From contig NZ_CH724159.1 in the NCBI RefSeq assembly GCF_000153045.1, positions 187,357 through 251,356 on the forward strand: 64,000 nucleotides of DNA. The letters run 5' to 3'. The notes beneath the pieces are model-generated. The model saw nothing but the letters and a program-made list of their open reading frames with translations. It did not search any database and was not told the DNA's origin. The translations under genes were made by a program, and so were the position numbers. Of the stretch, positions 38,244 to 46,280 are shown one piece after another. Each line of letters begins with the position of its first letter. Within the stretch, counting starts at the first letter, position 1. Origin of the DNA: Synechococcus sp. WH 5701 (GTDB lineage Bacteria > Cyanobacteriota > Cyanobacteriia > PCC-6307 > Cyanobiaceae).

Positions 38244-39509
38244 CTAGGTGGGCCTGGTGAGTTCGGCCAGGGTCGCAAGAAGCACCTCCAGCTCCGCTCC
38301 CGTGGTGGTGATGTGGGTGCAGGCCCTGAGGCAATGGGGATCGTCGAGGGTGCGCAGCCAGATGGCTCGCTCTCCCAGCTGGCTCACCAGATCCCCTGGA
38401 GCGGCTCCCTCCACCACGAAGCTCACCAAGCCAGCCGGAGGTGGAACCTCCAGGAGGGGGTGCACACCCGGCAGCTGACTCAGGCCATGCCAGAGCTGCT
38501 GGCTGCGCTTCTGAATCAGCTCCAGCCGCTCCGGTGCCGGGGCCACCGCCTCCAGCAGCTCCAGCGACCGGCGCAGCCCGGCCAGCAGGGGCACGCAGGA
38601 TGTGGCCACCTCAAAGCGCCTGGCATCTTGATGCCAGGCGCTTCCTTGATCATTTTCCTGGGCAAGGCTGCGCCAGCCGCCCATGGTGGGCTGTGCCTCA
38701 GCCAGCAGCCGCTCCGAGAGCGCCACTCCGCCCAGCCCCTCGGGGCCGCAGCACCACTTGTGGCCGGTGAAGGCATAGATGTCGGCCACGGCCGCCGCAC
38801 CAGCGCCGCCAGTATCCGCCTCGTGCTCCGCCAGCGGCAGGCTCCCCACAGACTGGGCCGCGTCCACCAGCAGCCATGGCCGCCTGGGGTGCTGCTTCAG
38901 CCGGTGGGCCACGGCCTTGATCGGCATCAACTGGCCGGTGTTCCAGAGCAGGTGGGAGAGCACCACCAGGCGGGTGCGGGGGGTGAGGCTGGCCCCTAGG
39001 GCCTCCAGCACCGAGGCATTGGTACTGGCCAGATCGCCCCGCAGCCCTTTCACCGCCAGGGTGGAGATGCTGAGCCCTTCGCGGCGGGCCAGCTCCCGGC
39101 AGGCCGCCACCACGCCCGGATGCTCACAATCGCTGATCAGCAGCTCATCGCCCGCCTGCCAGGGCAGGCCCCACAGGGGCAGTACACAGCCACTGGTGAC
39201 GTTCTCGGTGAGGGCCAGGCGCTCCGGCGGCACCCCGCAGAGCGCGGCCAGTGCCCCCCGCAAACTCCTCACTTCCCCCTCAAGCCACGGCCAGATGTCG
39301 GCGGTGAAGGGCCCAAGCTCCTGGATGGTCCGCCAACTGGCCGTGATTGCCTCAAGCGAGGCGTTGGGCAGGGGGCCCTGGCCGCCGTAGTTGAAGTAAG
39401 TCTTGTTGGCCAGGGCGGGCATCAGCTCCCGCAGTTGCTCTGGGCTGAGGGGGCTGCTGAGATGGCCGGGCTCGCGGTTCACAGATCGATCGTGCTGTTG
39501 CCGAAGCAT
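38244..39509 (-). CDS. Class V aminotransferase, cystine/cysteine C-S lyase-like
   Basis: 421-aa PLP enzyme. The start KTYFNYGGQGPLPNASLEA, the TENVTSGC region, WLLVDAAQSVGSLPL and the Schiff-base Lys in FTGHKWCCGPEGLGG place it in the NifS/SufS superfamily. The YFNYGGQGP motif is one I associate with cyanobacterial C-DES (cystine lyase), which releases a persulfide. Plain cysteine desulfurase is the alternative. Convergent with aqpZ (12 nt). Last core gene before the IS-bounded island. Confidence 0.8.
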   Translation of the reverse strand: MLRQQHDRSVNREPGHLSSPLSPEQLRELMPALANKTYFNYGGQGPLPNASLEAITASWRTIQELGPFTADIWPWLEGEVRSLRGALAALCGVPPERLALTENVTSGCVLPLWGLPWQAGDELLISDCEHPGVVAACRELARREGLSISTLAVKGLRGDLASTNASVLEALGASLTPRTRLVVLSHLLWNTGQLMPIKAVAHRLKQHPRRPWLLVDAAQSVGSLPLAEHEADTGGAGAAAVADIYAFTGHKWCCGPEGLGGVALSERLLAEAQPTMGGWRSLAQENDQGSAWHQDARRFEVATSCVPLLAGLRRSLELLEAVAPAPERLELIQKRSQQLWHGLSQLPGVHPLLEVPPPAGLVSFVVEGAAPGDLVSQLGERAIWLRTLDDPHCLRACTHITTTGAELEVLLATLAELTRPT

Positions 39510-39865
39510 GGCAGCGCGATCACCATTCAGAACACAGTGGCGGAGGGGAGGGCAGCTCCGGGATCAACTGACTGGCAGACGAGCCATTGGGTATCGGCAC
39601 CAACTGGGAGGTTCCAGCATTTATCTTCGTCATGATCGTCTTGGCGTCGTGACAACACGATCAACGGGTTGAATTCAGAAGTCCATTCGGAGTGTCTTCT
39701 GTGGTGTGAAAGAATTGCTGGACATAGGCATGCTGTCCATGGAGCGCATTCTCGGAATGCGGGCCCGTGGTGACTGAAGGCAACAGTTTCCAGGCCTCAC
39801 TTTGCCGTTCCAGGATATCCATGAGCTGCCATAGGTGGAGGAATGATTGTCCTTCCAAAGCCTTG
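39510..39865. other. Degenerate stretch left of IS copy 1, no convincing gene
   Basis: About 350 nt without a supportable gene. The minus strand from about 39870 to 39661 can be read as a peptide of about 60 aa (HLWQLMDILERQSEAW...), which looks somewhat protein-like and may be a relic, but it has no start, no recognised family and runs into IS sequence. A 7-bp hairpin with a TCG loop (CGCATTC at 39745-39751, GAATGCG at 39755-39761) is present. Confidence 0.5.
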
Positions 39866-39911
39866 GGAACCCCAGAAAAACCCACTAAGGAACCCCTGAA
39901 AAACCCGCTAA
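39866..39911 (+). repeat. Tandem duplication of the IS left end
   Basis: Two adjacent 23-bp units, 39866-39888 and 39889-39911, both starting GGAACCCC and ending CTAA, differ at two positions (by eye). The second is the true left end of IS copy 1. The first looks like the end of an older copy. Confidence 0.75.
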
Positions 39912-40308
39912 AATCAATCCAGATCCAAGACTGAGGCTGGAACGGATGGCCGCCCCTCTCCAGCTGGGCTTCACGGACTACGAGCAGATCTACGTCAAAA
40001 GGGGGACGCGTCGCCAGCGCTTCTTGGATGAGATGGAGATCACGGTTCCCTGGGAGGCGTTTCTGGCCTTGATTGAGCCCGTGTATCACAAGCCGTCCAG
40101 CAAAGGAGGCCGTCCGCCGATTCCTTTGGAGGTGATGCTGATCGATACGCCCTGCTTCCGCCGCTTCGCAGGGATCGAGACGATGGAAGGGAGGATCCCT
40201 GATGAGACGACGATTCTCAACTTTCGCCATCTGCTGGAAGAGCACCGGATCGCCGAGCAGATCCTCGAGGGTGTGAACCAGATGCTGAGCGAGAGGGGAG
40301 TGATGCTG

Positions 40309-40332
40309 TAGACGAAGTCGGCCGGAGGCCAT
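40309..40332. repeat. Double-hairpin mini-insertion 1 (24 nt)
   Basis: Absent from the intact IS copy. It folds as GAC-GAA-GTC (40311-40319) immediately followed by GGCC-GGA-GGCC (40320-40330), both with 3-nt loops. It introduces a TAG stop into the transposase. Confidence 0.7.
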
Positions 40333-40382
40333 GGGAAGGCACGATCCTTGATGCCACGATCATCAATGCCCCCAGCTCCACC

Positions 40383-40421
40383 CTTACCGAGGCCGCAGGC
40401 CGAGCGTGGCGGAGCCACTAG
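40383..40421. repeat. Double-hairpin mini-insertion 2 (39 nt)
   Basis: Replaces AAG of the intact copy. Hairpins GGCC-GCA-GGCC (40391-40401) and GTGGC-GGA-GCCAC (40406-40418), each with a 3-nt loop, 4 nt apart. Confidence 0.7.
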
Positions 40422-40481
40422 AACAAGGCTAAGGAGAGAGATCCTGAAATGCACTCGGTGGCCAAGGGCGAGCAGTGGTTC

Positions 40482-40508
40482 CACTGCTGCGCAGAAGGCT
40501 TCGCCTAT
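40482..40508. repeat. Double-hairpin mini-insertion 3 (27 nt)
   Basis: Replaces TTT of the intact copy (net +24). Hairpins CTGC-TGC-GCAG (40484-40494) and AGGC-TTC-GCCT (40496-40506), 3-nt loops, 1 nt apart. Confidence 0.7.
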
Positions 40509-40658
40509 GGAATGCTTTGCCATATCGGCGTTGATGCCGCATCTGGCCTGGTCCACTCGCTTGAGAGCACCGCGGCCAATGTTCATGAGCTGAACACAGC
40601 AGCTGAGCGGCTCCATGGGGATGAACGCCTCATCTACGGCGATGCAGGCCACATCGGC

Positions 40659-40685
40659 AACCGCTGCGGGGAAGCCGTTGGCTAC
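40659..40685. repeat. Double-hairpin mini-insertion 4 (27 nt)
   Basis: Replaces ATC of the intact copy (net +24). Hairpins CCG-CTG-CGG (40661-40669) and AGCC-GTT-GGCT (40673-40683), 3-nt loops, 3 nt apart. Confidence 0.7.
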
Positions 40686-41225
40686 GAGAAGCGAAACGAC
40701 TTCCAGAACTGCGAGGCTGAGTTCAGGATTGCCATGAAGCCCGGCCTGCGCAGAGTGCTTCCAGAGACACCAGAGGGCAGGCTTCTGGATCTGATTGAGA
40801 CGGCGAAAGCCCACTTTTGCACCAAAGTTGAGCATCCCTTTCGAATCATAAAATGTCAGTTTGGCTTCCGGAAGGTCTTCTGCATAGGTATCTGCAAGAG
40901 CGACCTCAAGCTGAAGCTGCTCTTTGCCCTGGCAAATCTCTGGATGGTACGGGAGCGAATACCTGATTCTGCGTAGTGCAAGGGTTTAGTGTGTCTTAAA
41001 GGTCGACATTCATCCAGAAATTAAGCCAAAATGCATGGTGGAAACTACCTGAAGTCTTTTCAAGGACTGCTCTGAGCGGAAAGTGGGTCAAATCTGCTCA
41101 GCATCGTCTCATTGGCGAGAATGAGGCTAGATTGCTCGGATTAAGATGTCTTGATCAGAGGTTCCCTAGGCTTCCACATGTTCACCACATGCTGACGGCC
41201 TGTCTGCATTCCTTAAGAGAACAGA

Positions 41226-41321
41226 ATGGTTGCTCTCATTGGGCGCTTTCAGGTCTACACTCTCATTGACGGGATCACCATCCACCATGCGCCCAGATTC
41301 CATTCAGCAGGTCTGAGATGA
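41226..41321 (+). CDS. 31-aa ORF overlapping the V-ATPase B gene start
   Basis: ATG 41226 to TGA 41321; the stop overlaps ntpB by 4 nt (ATGA). The peptide begins MVALIGRFQVYTLIDGITIHH. The region just upstream (41166-41225) is the flank of IS copy 1. It could be a leader peptide that couples translation into ntpB, or the tail of a gene cut by rearrangement. No family recognised. Confidence 0.35.
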   Translation: MVALIGRFQVYTLIDGITIHHAPRFHSAGLR

Positions 41322-42667
41322 GCATCCTGATCAGCTACTCCAAGATCCTTGAGATCGTCGGTGACATCATCCGAGTGGAGGTACCGCCCGGTGGCCACGA
41401 CAGCGAGACAGCCCCTCGCTTCAACGACCTGGCGGTGGTGCAGGGAGCCGATGGCAGGGTATCCCTGGCCCAGGTGATCGAGCTGCGGGAGACGGTGGTG
41501 GCCCTGCAGGTGTTCCAGGGCACCAAGGGTGTTTCCACCGATTCCCAGGTGCGCTTCCTCGGCCACCCGATGACCGTCACCTATTCAGGCAACATTCTGG
41601 GTCGGGTGTTCCGTGGCACGGGCGAGCCGATCGACGGTGGCCCAAGCCTTTCGGAGGATGCCCGCGTTGTGATTGGTGGCCCTTCTGTCAATCCGATGCG
41701 TCGCATCCTGGCGTCAAAGATGATCCGCACCAATGTGCCGATGATCGATATCTACAACTGCCTGGTGGAAAGCCAGAAGATACCGATCTTCTCTGTTTCC
41801 GGTGAGCCCTTTAACAACTTCCTTGCCCGGATTGGCATTCAGGCCGATGCCGACGTGGTGGTGTTCGGCGGGCTTGGGCTGATTTTCGACGATTACTATT
41901 CCTTCCGCAAGACCTTCGAGGAGGCCGGTGTATTCCCTCGTACGGTGATGTTCGTGAATCTTGCTTCCGATCCCGTGGTGGAGCGCACGTTGATTCCAGA
42001 CATGGCCTTGGCGGTGGCGGAACGCTTCGCAGTGGAGGAGGGCAAGCGGGTGCTTGTGCTGCTCACGGACATGACCGCGTTCGCCGATTCCCTCAAGGAG
42101 ATCAGCATCGCCATGGATCAGGTGCCGGCCAACCGCGGCTATCCCGGCAACCTCTATTCCCAGCTGGCCCGTCGCTACGAGAAAGCCGCCGACTACGCCC
42201 AGGGTGGATCGGTCACCGTGCTCACGGTCACCACCATGCCCGGCGACGATGTGACCCATCCGGTTCCCGACAACACCGGCTACATCACGGAGGGCCAATT
42301 CTACCTCCATGATGGGATGATTGATCCCTTCGGATCGCTATCACGTCTCAAGCAGAATGTGATCGGCAAGGTGACGCGGGAAGATCACAATCAGGTGATG
42401 AACACCACCATTCGCCTCTACGCCGGTGCCCGGGATGCGCAGCAGAAGCAGGCCATGGCCTTTGAGCTTTCCGAGTTCGATACCAAGCTGATCAAGTTCG
42501 GTGACCTGTTCCGTACCCGCTTCATGGACATCAATGTGGATCTTCCCCTGGAAGCTGCTCTCGATCTGGCCTGGCAGACGATGGCGGAATGCTTCGAGCC
42601 CGAGGAGCTGCTGATGAAGCAGCCCCTCATCGACAAGTATTTCCCCAGGCAGGCGCAGAAGCCATGA
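41318..42667 (+). CDS. ntpB: V-type ATPase subunit B
   Basis: 449-aa regulatory nucleotide-binding subunit of the V1 head. It has the EVPPGGHDSETAPRFNDLA start region, FLGHPMTVTYSGNILGRVF, GEPIDGGP, and the SVSGEPFNNFLARIGIQA region where the catalytic A subunit has a P-loop, here without GKT as expected for B. Further on PDMALAVAERFAVEEGKRVLVLLTDMTAFADSLKEIS and QLARRYEKAAD. First gene of a B-D-I-K-E-X-A operon in which most neighbours overlap. Confidence 0.95.
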   Translation: MSILISYSKILEIVGDIIRVEVPPGGHDSETAPRFNDLAVVQGADGRVSLAQVIELRETVVALQVFQGTKGVSTDSQVRFLGHPMTVTYSGNILGRVFRGTGEPIDGGPSLSEDARVVIGGPSVNPMRRILASKMIRTNVPMIDIYNCLVESQKIPIFSVSGEPFNNFLARIGIQADADVVVFGGLGLIFDDYYSFRKTFEEAGVFPRTVMFVNLASDPVVERTLIPDMALAVAERFAVEEGKRVLVLLTDMTAFADSLKEISIAMDQVPANRGYPGNLYSQLARRYEKAADYAQGGSVTVLTVTTMPGDDVTHPVPDNTGYITEGQFYLHDGMIDPFGSLSRLKQNVIGKVTREDHNQVMNTTIRLYAGARDAQQKQAMAFELSEFDTKLIKFGDLFRTRFMDINVDLPLEAALDLAWQTMAECFEPEELLMKQPLIDKYFPRQAQKP

Positions 42668-43269
42668 GCAGGCTTTCCCTGACCAAGGCCTCGCTGACGC
42701 GCCAGAAGGGCCTGTTGAAGACCTACCACGATGTTCTTCCCTCCCTCGATCTCAAGCGGCGACAACTCAGTGCCGAGCGTGATCAGGCCAGCCAGTCGGT
42801 GAAGGCCCTTGTGGAGCGGCTCCGCTCCCTGGAGGAGGAGGTGGGCAGGGTCTGCCCGATGCTGGCCCACACGGAGATCCTGCTCGACGGCCTCGTCCGT
42901 CTCACCGACGTGCAGGTGGGGGAGGAGAACCTGATGGGTACCCGCCTGCCCCGGGTGGATCGGGTGAGCGTGGCGGTGGCGGATTACGGCCTGCTCTCCC
43001 TGCCCTTCTGGGTCGACCGGGTGGTGGAGTGTCTCAAGGACGCTCTGCGCACCAGGATCGAACTCCAGGTGGCTGAGCAGCGGCTCGAGCGGCTGCGGGA
43101 GGCCGAGCGCACGGTGACCCAGCGGTTCAACCTGTTCGACAAGGTGCTGATCCCCCGCACCCGCGGCACGATCAAGACGATCGCGATCTACCTCGCCGAC
43201 GCCGAGCGGGCCGGAGTGGTGAACTCCAAGATCGCCAAGCGCAAGAAGGAGAAGGTGCTGGGCCGATGA
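42664..43269 (+). CDS. ntpD: V-type ATPase subunit D (central stalk)
   Basis: 201 aa, two long coiled-coil helices: the N-terminal helix (SLTKASLTRQKGLLKTYHDV, then DLKRRQLSAERDQA) and a C-terminal helix ending NLFDKVLIPRTRGTIKTIAIYLADAE, the typical D-subunit signature. It forms the rotor shaft that couples V1 to the K ring. Overlaps ntpB and ntpI by 4 nt each. Confidence 0.93.
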   Translation: MSRLSLTKASLTRQKGLLKTYHDVLPSLDLKRRQLSAERDQASQSVKALVERLRSLEEEVGRVCPMLAHTEILLDGLVRLTDVQVGEENLMGTRLPRVDRVSVAVADYGLLSLPFWVDRVVECLKDALRTRIELQVAEQRLERLREAERTVTQRFNLFDKVLIPRTRGTIKTIAIYLADAERAGVVNSKIAKRKKEKVLGR

Positions 43270-45074
43270 GCATTGTTCCGCTGGCGCGCGTCACCGTTGT
43301 CGGCCTCTCGGCCGACAAGGACGACCTGATCGATGGGCTGCAGCGGCTCGGCTGCGTGCATCTGATTTCCCTGGCGGCGCCTCCGGAAGAGGGCACCTTC
43401 GTTACCGCCCGGCCGATCGAGGACGCGCGGCAGGCGCTGCGTTACCTGAACGACGTGCGGCGGCGTCGCCATCAGACCCGCGTGGATGCCGACTTTGATT
43501 TCGATCGCCTCATTGCCGAGGCCCTGGCCACACGGCAGCGCCAGCGGGAGGCCGAGGATCGGCTCCTGGCCCTGGAGGCCCGGCTGCGGGAGCTCGAGCC
43601 CTGGGGTGATGTGGCCCTGCCCGACCTCGATCAGCTGGGCGGACAGCGCCTCTGGTTCTATCGGGTGCCCCATCCGAAGGCCAAGCCGTTCCGCGAGGCC
43701 CTGGCCAACCTGGAGGTGCCGTTTCAGCTTCTCTACGCAAGCCCCCGCCACCTCTACTTCGCCCTGATCGCCTCCTCGGAGCCTGATCCGGAGGCCCTGC
43801 CCGTGCCCCGGTCCCATGTCGGCTCCGAGCCCACCGCCGTGGTGCGGCGGCAACTGGATGCAGCCCGCACGGCCCTCGAGGAGGTGGAGGCGGACCATGA
43901 AGCCCTGAGCCGCTGGATCTTCCTGTTGTCGCGGCACCTGGCCCGAGCCGAAGACTCCCAGGCCCGCGCCCAGGCCAGTGGCATGACCCAGGACGACGGC
44001 ACCCTGCTGCAGCTCCAGGGCTGGTTGCCCAGGCGCGAGCTTGTCCGTCTCGATGCGTTCGCCCAGCAGCACGGTCTGGCCTTCCTGGCGGAGAAGCCCG
44101 AACCGAAGGATTCACCGCCCACGCTCCTGTCCAATCCGGTCACCCTGAGCGGAGGGCAGGACCTGGTGACCTTCTACGAAACCCCTGGCTATCGCGACTG
44201 GGACCCTTCGATCGTGGTCTTTTTCTCCTTTGCCCTCTTCTTCGCCATGATCCTGGCCGATGCCGGCTATGCCCTGGTGCTGGCTGTTCTGGTGGGCCTG
44301 TTCTGGAAGGGGATGGGGCGCAGCCCGGGGGGGCGCCATTTCCGCATCGTGGCGGTTGTGGGGCTCAGCTTCGCGCTGCTCTATGGCGTGCTGGCGGGAA
44401 GCTATTTCGGTATTGAGCCCCCGGCGGCATCGCCTCTGGCGCGGCTGAAGCTCCTCAACCTGAATGACTACGACGAGATGATGAAAGTCTCGCTCGTGGT
44501 GGGCTGCCTTCACCTGCTGCTCGCCAACGGCATCGTGGCCATCCGCGGGCCTGGTGTGGCGGCCAGGGCGAAACCGATCGGCTGGATGGCGGTGATCCTT
44601 GCCGGCCTTGTGGTTTATCTCGGAGCGGGCACGGCCTGGGCGGGGAATGTGGGCGTGGGCCTGGGGGCCGGTGGGTTGCTCACCATTCTTCTGCTGAGCA
44701 GCGAGCGGCCGATCGCCCATCCGGCTGATCTGATCCTGCGACTTGTTGATGGTCTGGGATCACTGACCAATATGTCCAAGCTGTTCGGCGATGTGATGAG
44801 CTACCTGAGGCTCTTTGCCTTGGGCTTGGCCAGCGCATCTCTGGCGGTTACGTTCAATCAACTTGCTGCGCAAATCTATCATTCAGACTTACCATTGGGT
44901 CTGCCGATTGCCATTCTGATTCTTCTGCTTGGTCATGGCATTAATTTGGTGCTGGCGATCATCAGTGGATTTGTGCATGGCCTGCGTCTGAACTTCATCG
45001 AATTCTTCAATTGGAGCCTTTCCGAGGAGGGGTATCCCTTTCAACCTTTCGTCAAAAAGGAGCCTGTTTCTTGA
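43266..45074 (+). CDS. ntpI: V-type ATPase subunit I (a-type stator)
   Basis: 602 aa. A soluble N-terminal half (about 1-310; coiled coils such as ARTALEEVEADHEALSRW) acts as the peripheral-stalk anchor; the C-terminal half has about seven membrane helices and the ion half-channels. The conserved Arg lies in MSYLRLFALGLASASLAVTFNQLA. Length is shorter than many I subunits but complete. Overlaps D upstream (ATGA) and K downstream (TTGA). Confidence 0.93.
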   Translation: MSIVPLARVTVVGLSADKDDLIDGLQRLGCVHLISLAAPPEEGTFVTARPIEDARQALRYLNDVRRRRHQTRVDADFDFDRLIAEALATRQRQREAEDRLLALEARLRELEPWGDVALPDLDQLGGQRLWFYRVPHPKAKPFREALANLEVPFQLLYASPRHLYFALIASSEPDPEALPVPRSHVGSEPTAVVRRQLDAARTALEEVEADHEALSRWIFLLSRHLARAEDSQARAQASGMTQDDGTLLQLQGWLPRRELVRLDAFAQQHGLAFLAEKPEPKDSPPTLLSNPVTLSGGQDLVTFYETPGYRDWDPSIVVFFSFALFFAMILADAGYALVLAVLVGLFWKGMGRSPGGRHFRIVAVVGLSFALLYGVLAGSYFGIEPPAASPLARLKLLNLNDYDEMMKVSLVVGCLHLLLANGIVAIRGPGVAARAKPIGWMAVILAGLVVYLGAGTAWAGNVGVGLGAGGLLTILLLSSERPIAHPADLILRLVDGLGSLTNMSKLFGDVMSYLRLFALGLASASLAVTFNQLAAQIYHSDLPLGLPIAILILLLGHGINLVLAIISGFVHGLRLNFIEFFNWSLSEEGYPFQPFVKKEPVS

Positions 45075-45526
45075 ACGACCACCTCTCCCCCCTGGTGCTT
45101 GGTTGGATCGGCATCTACGCACCGGTCGCCCTCGGGGCCATGGGAGCGGCCATCGGCTGCACCATCGCCGGCCAGGCCGCCATCGGCGCCATGATGGAGG
45201 TGAACAGTGGCTATGGACGTTTCGTCGGTCTATCGGCCCTGCCCTCCTCGATGTCGATCTACGGCATTGTGGTGATGTTCATTCTCAACCGCCCGGTCAG
45301 CCCGGAGAATGCCGGAGGCCTCTTCGGCATCGGCGTGCTGGCCGGGGTTGCGTTCCTGGTGTCCGCCATTTACCAGGGTCTGTGTTGTGCCTCGGCGATC
45401 GCGGGCTCGAAGTCGAAGCCTGAGATCTTCGGCCTCTCCCTCGCGCCGGCGGCGATCGTGGAGGGCTTCGCGGTGTTCGCCTTCGTGTTCGCCCTGGTGG
45501 CCGCCGGCGGCATCCCGGCCACCTAG
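45071..45526 (+). CDS. ntpK: V-type ATPase proteolipid subunit K
   Basis: 151-aa rotor-ring subunit with two fused hairpins (four membrane helices), starting at a TTG that overlaps ntpI by 4 nt. The ion-carrying Glu131 is present in the last helix (APAAIVEGFAVFAF), and Gln102 (SAIYQGL) is kept in helix 3. Helix 2 reads ALPSSMSIYG: at the place of the Na+-ligand Gln65 of Enterococcus hirae NtpK (LLPGTQGLYG) there is Met61, with Ser60 for Thr64. This argues against a complete Na+ site, so H+ may be the coupling ion (inference). Confidence 0.92.
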   Translation: MNDHLSPLVLGWIGIYAPVALGAMGAAIGCTIAGQAAIGAMMEVNSGYGRFVGLSALPSSMSIYGIVVMFILNRPVSPENAGGLFGIGVLAGVAFLVSAIYQGLCCASAIAGSKSKPEIFGLSLAPAAIVEGFAVFAFVFALVAAGGIPAT

Positions 45527-45578
45527 CGCCGTTCGTTTCATCTCGTTCCCCCGGCCCCACCGCTGCAGGAGTCATCCC

Positions 45579-46280
45579 ATGCCCAGATCAGGATCCAGTC
45601 GCCAGGAGACCCCCGCTCAGGTGGCCGCCGGGGTGGAGCAGCTGATCGCCCGGCTGCGCGATCAGGGGGTGGAGGCGGGCCGCAGCCAGGCCGACCAGAT
45701 GGTGGCCGAGGCGCGGCAGGAAGCCCAGCGCACCGTGGACCAGGCGCGGCAGCAGGCTGACCAGATCCTGGCGGAGGCCCGTCAGGAGGCCGAGAATCTG
45801 CAGACCTCCGGCCGTCACGCCCTGGAGCTGGCTCTGCGGGATGCGGTGCTGGCCATGAAGACCCGCCTGATGGAGCGCTTCCGCGGTGAGGTGCGGCAGC
45901 TGGTGGGGGAGGAGCAGCAGAAACAGGAGATTCTGGAAAAGATGATCCTGGAGGTGGTGGGCCGGGTGCGGCCGGAGGCGGACCGCTCCGAGCAGATGGA
46001 GGTGCTGCTGCCCCGCCATGTGGCCGGCCTGACCGAACTCAGCCAGAACCCCGAGGAACTCGAGAAGGGAGTGCTCACCCACTTCGTTCAGCTGATTTCC
46101 CGCTCCATGCTGCGGGATGGGATCAGTTTCGGCGTGGCCCGCGACGGCGGGGCGGGGATGCGTCTGCGGCTGGAGGATCGTGACGTGGTGCTGGATCTCA
46201 CCGACAGAGCCGTGGCCGAGTCCATCCTGGAGCATCTGCAGCCCCGCTTCCGGGCCCTGCTGGAGGGCGTCGTGAAATGA
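45579..46280 (+). CDS. ntpE: V-type ATPase subunit E (peripheral stalk)
   Basis: 233 aa. N-terminal half is a long Gln/Ala/Glu-rich coiled coil (SQADQMVAEARQEAQRTVDQ and onward), C-terminal half a globular domain (DRDVVLDLTDRAVAESILEH) typical of E subunits. The gap of 52 nt after ntpK is the only break in the operon larger than a few bases. ATG 45579 is the first start after ntpK; it overlaps the next gene by 4 nt. Confidence 0.88.
   Translation: MPRSGSSRQETPAQVAAGVEQLIARLRDQGVEAGRSQADQMVAEARQEAQRTVDQARQQADQILAEARQEAENLQTSGRHALELALRDAVLAMKTRLMERFRGEVRQLVGEEQQKQEILEKMILEVVGRVRPEADRSEQMEVLLPRHVAGLTELSQNPEELEKGVLTHFVQLISRSMLRDGISFGVARDGGAGMRLRLEDRDVVLDLTDRAVAESILEHLQPRFRALLEGVVK

Larger units (their letters stand above)
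39946..40976 (+). pseudogene. IS5-family transposase, inactivated
   Basis: Compared with the intact 327-aa copy, residues 66-85 (RIHLLQ...MEEML) are lost by an in-frame 60-bp deletion between two GATGCTG repeats. An in-frame TAG follows at 40309-40311, and four insertions interrupt the rest. Reading frames 39946-40314 and 40449-40976 each preserve part of the protein. The conserved Asp of the first catalytic block, the second-block GDAGHIG and the VEHPFRIIK Glu are still readable. Confidence 0.92.
39889..41165 (+). mobile_element. IS5-family element, copy 1 (decayed)
   Basis: 1277 bp from left end GGAACCCCTGA to right end TCAGAGGTTCC, aligned along its length with the intact copy at 58968-60196. 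Terminal inverted repeats match at 10 of 11 positions. The transposase is destroyed by one 60-bp deletion, four short insertions and point changes. Flanks are CTAA on the left and CTAG on the right, so there is no exact 4-bp target duplication, unlike copy 2. The 3' non-coding tail (40977-41165) is well preserved. Confidence 0.88.

Noticed and set aside
39661-40332. Minus-strand open frame across the left flank and the IS
   Set aside because: Most of it is antisense of the transposase; the remaining 60 codons have no start or recognised family.
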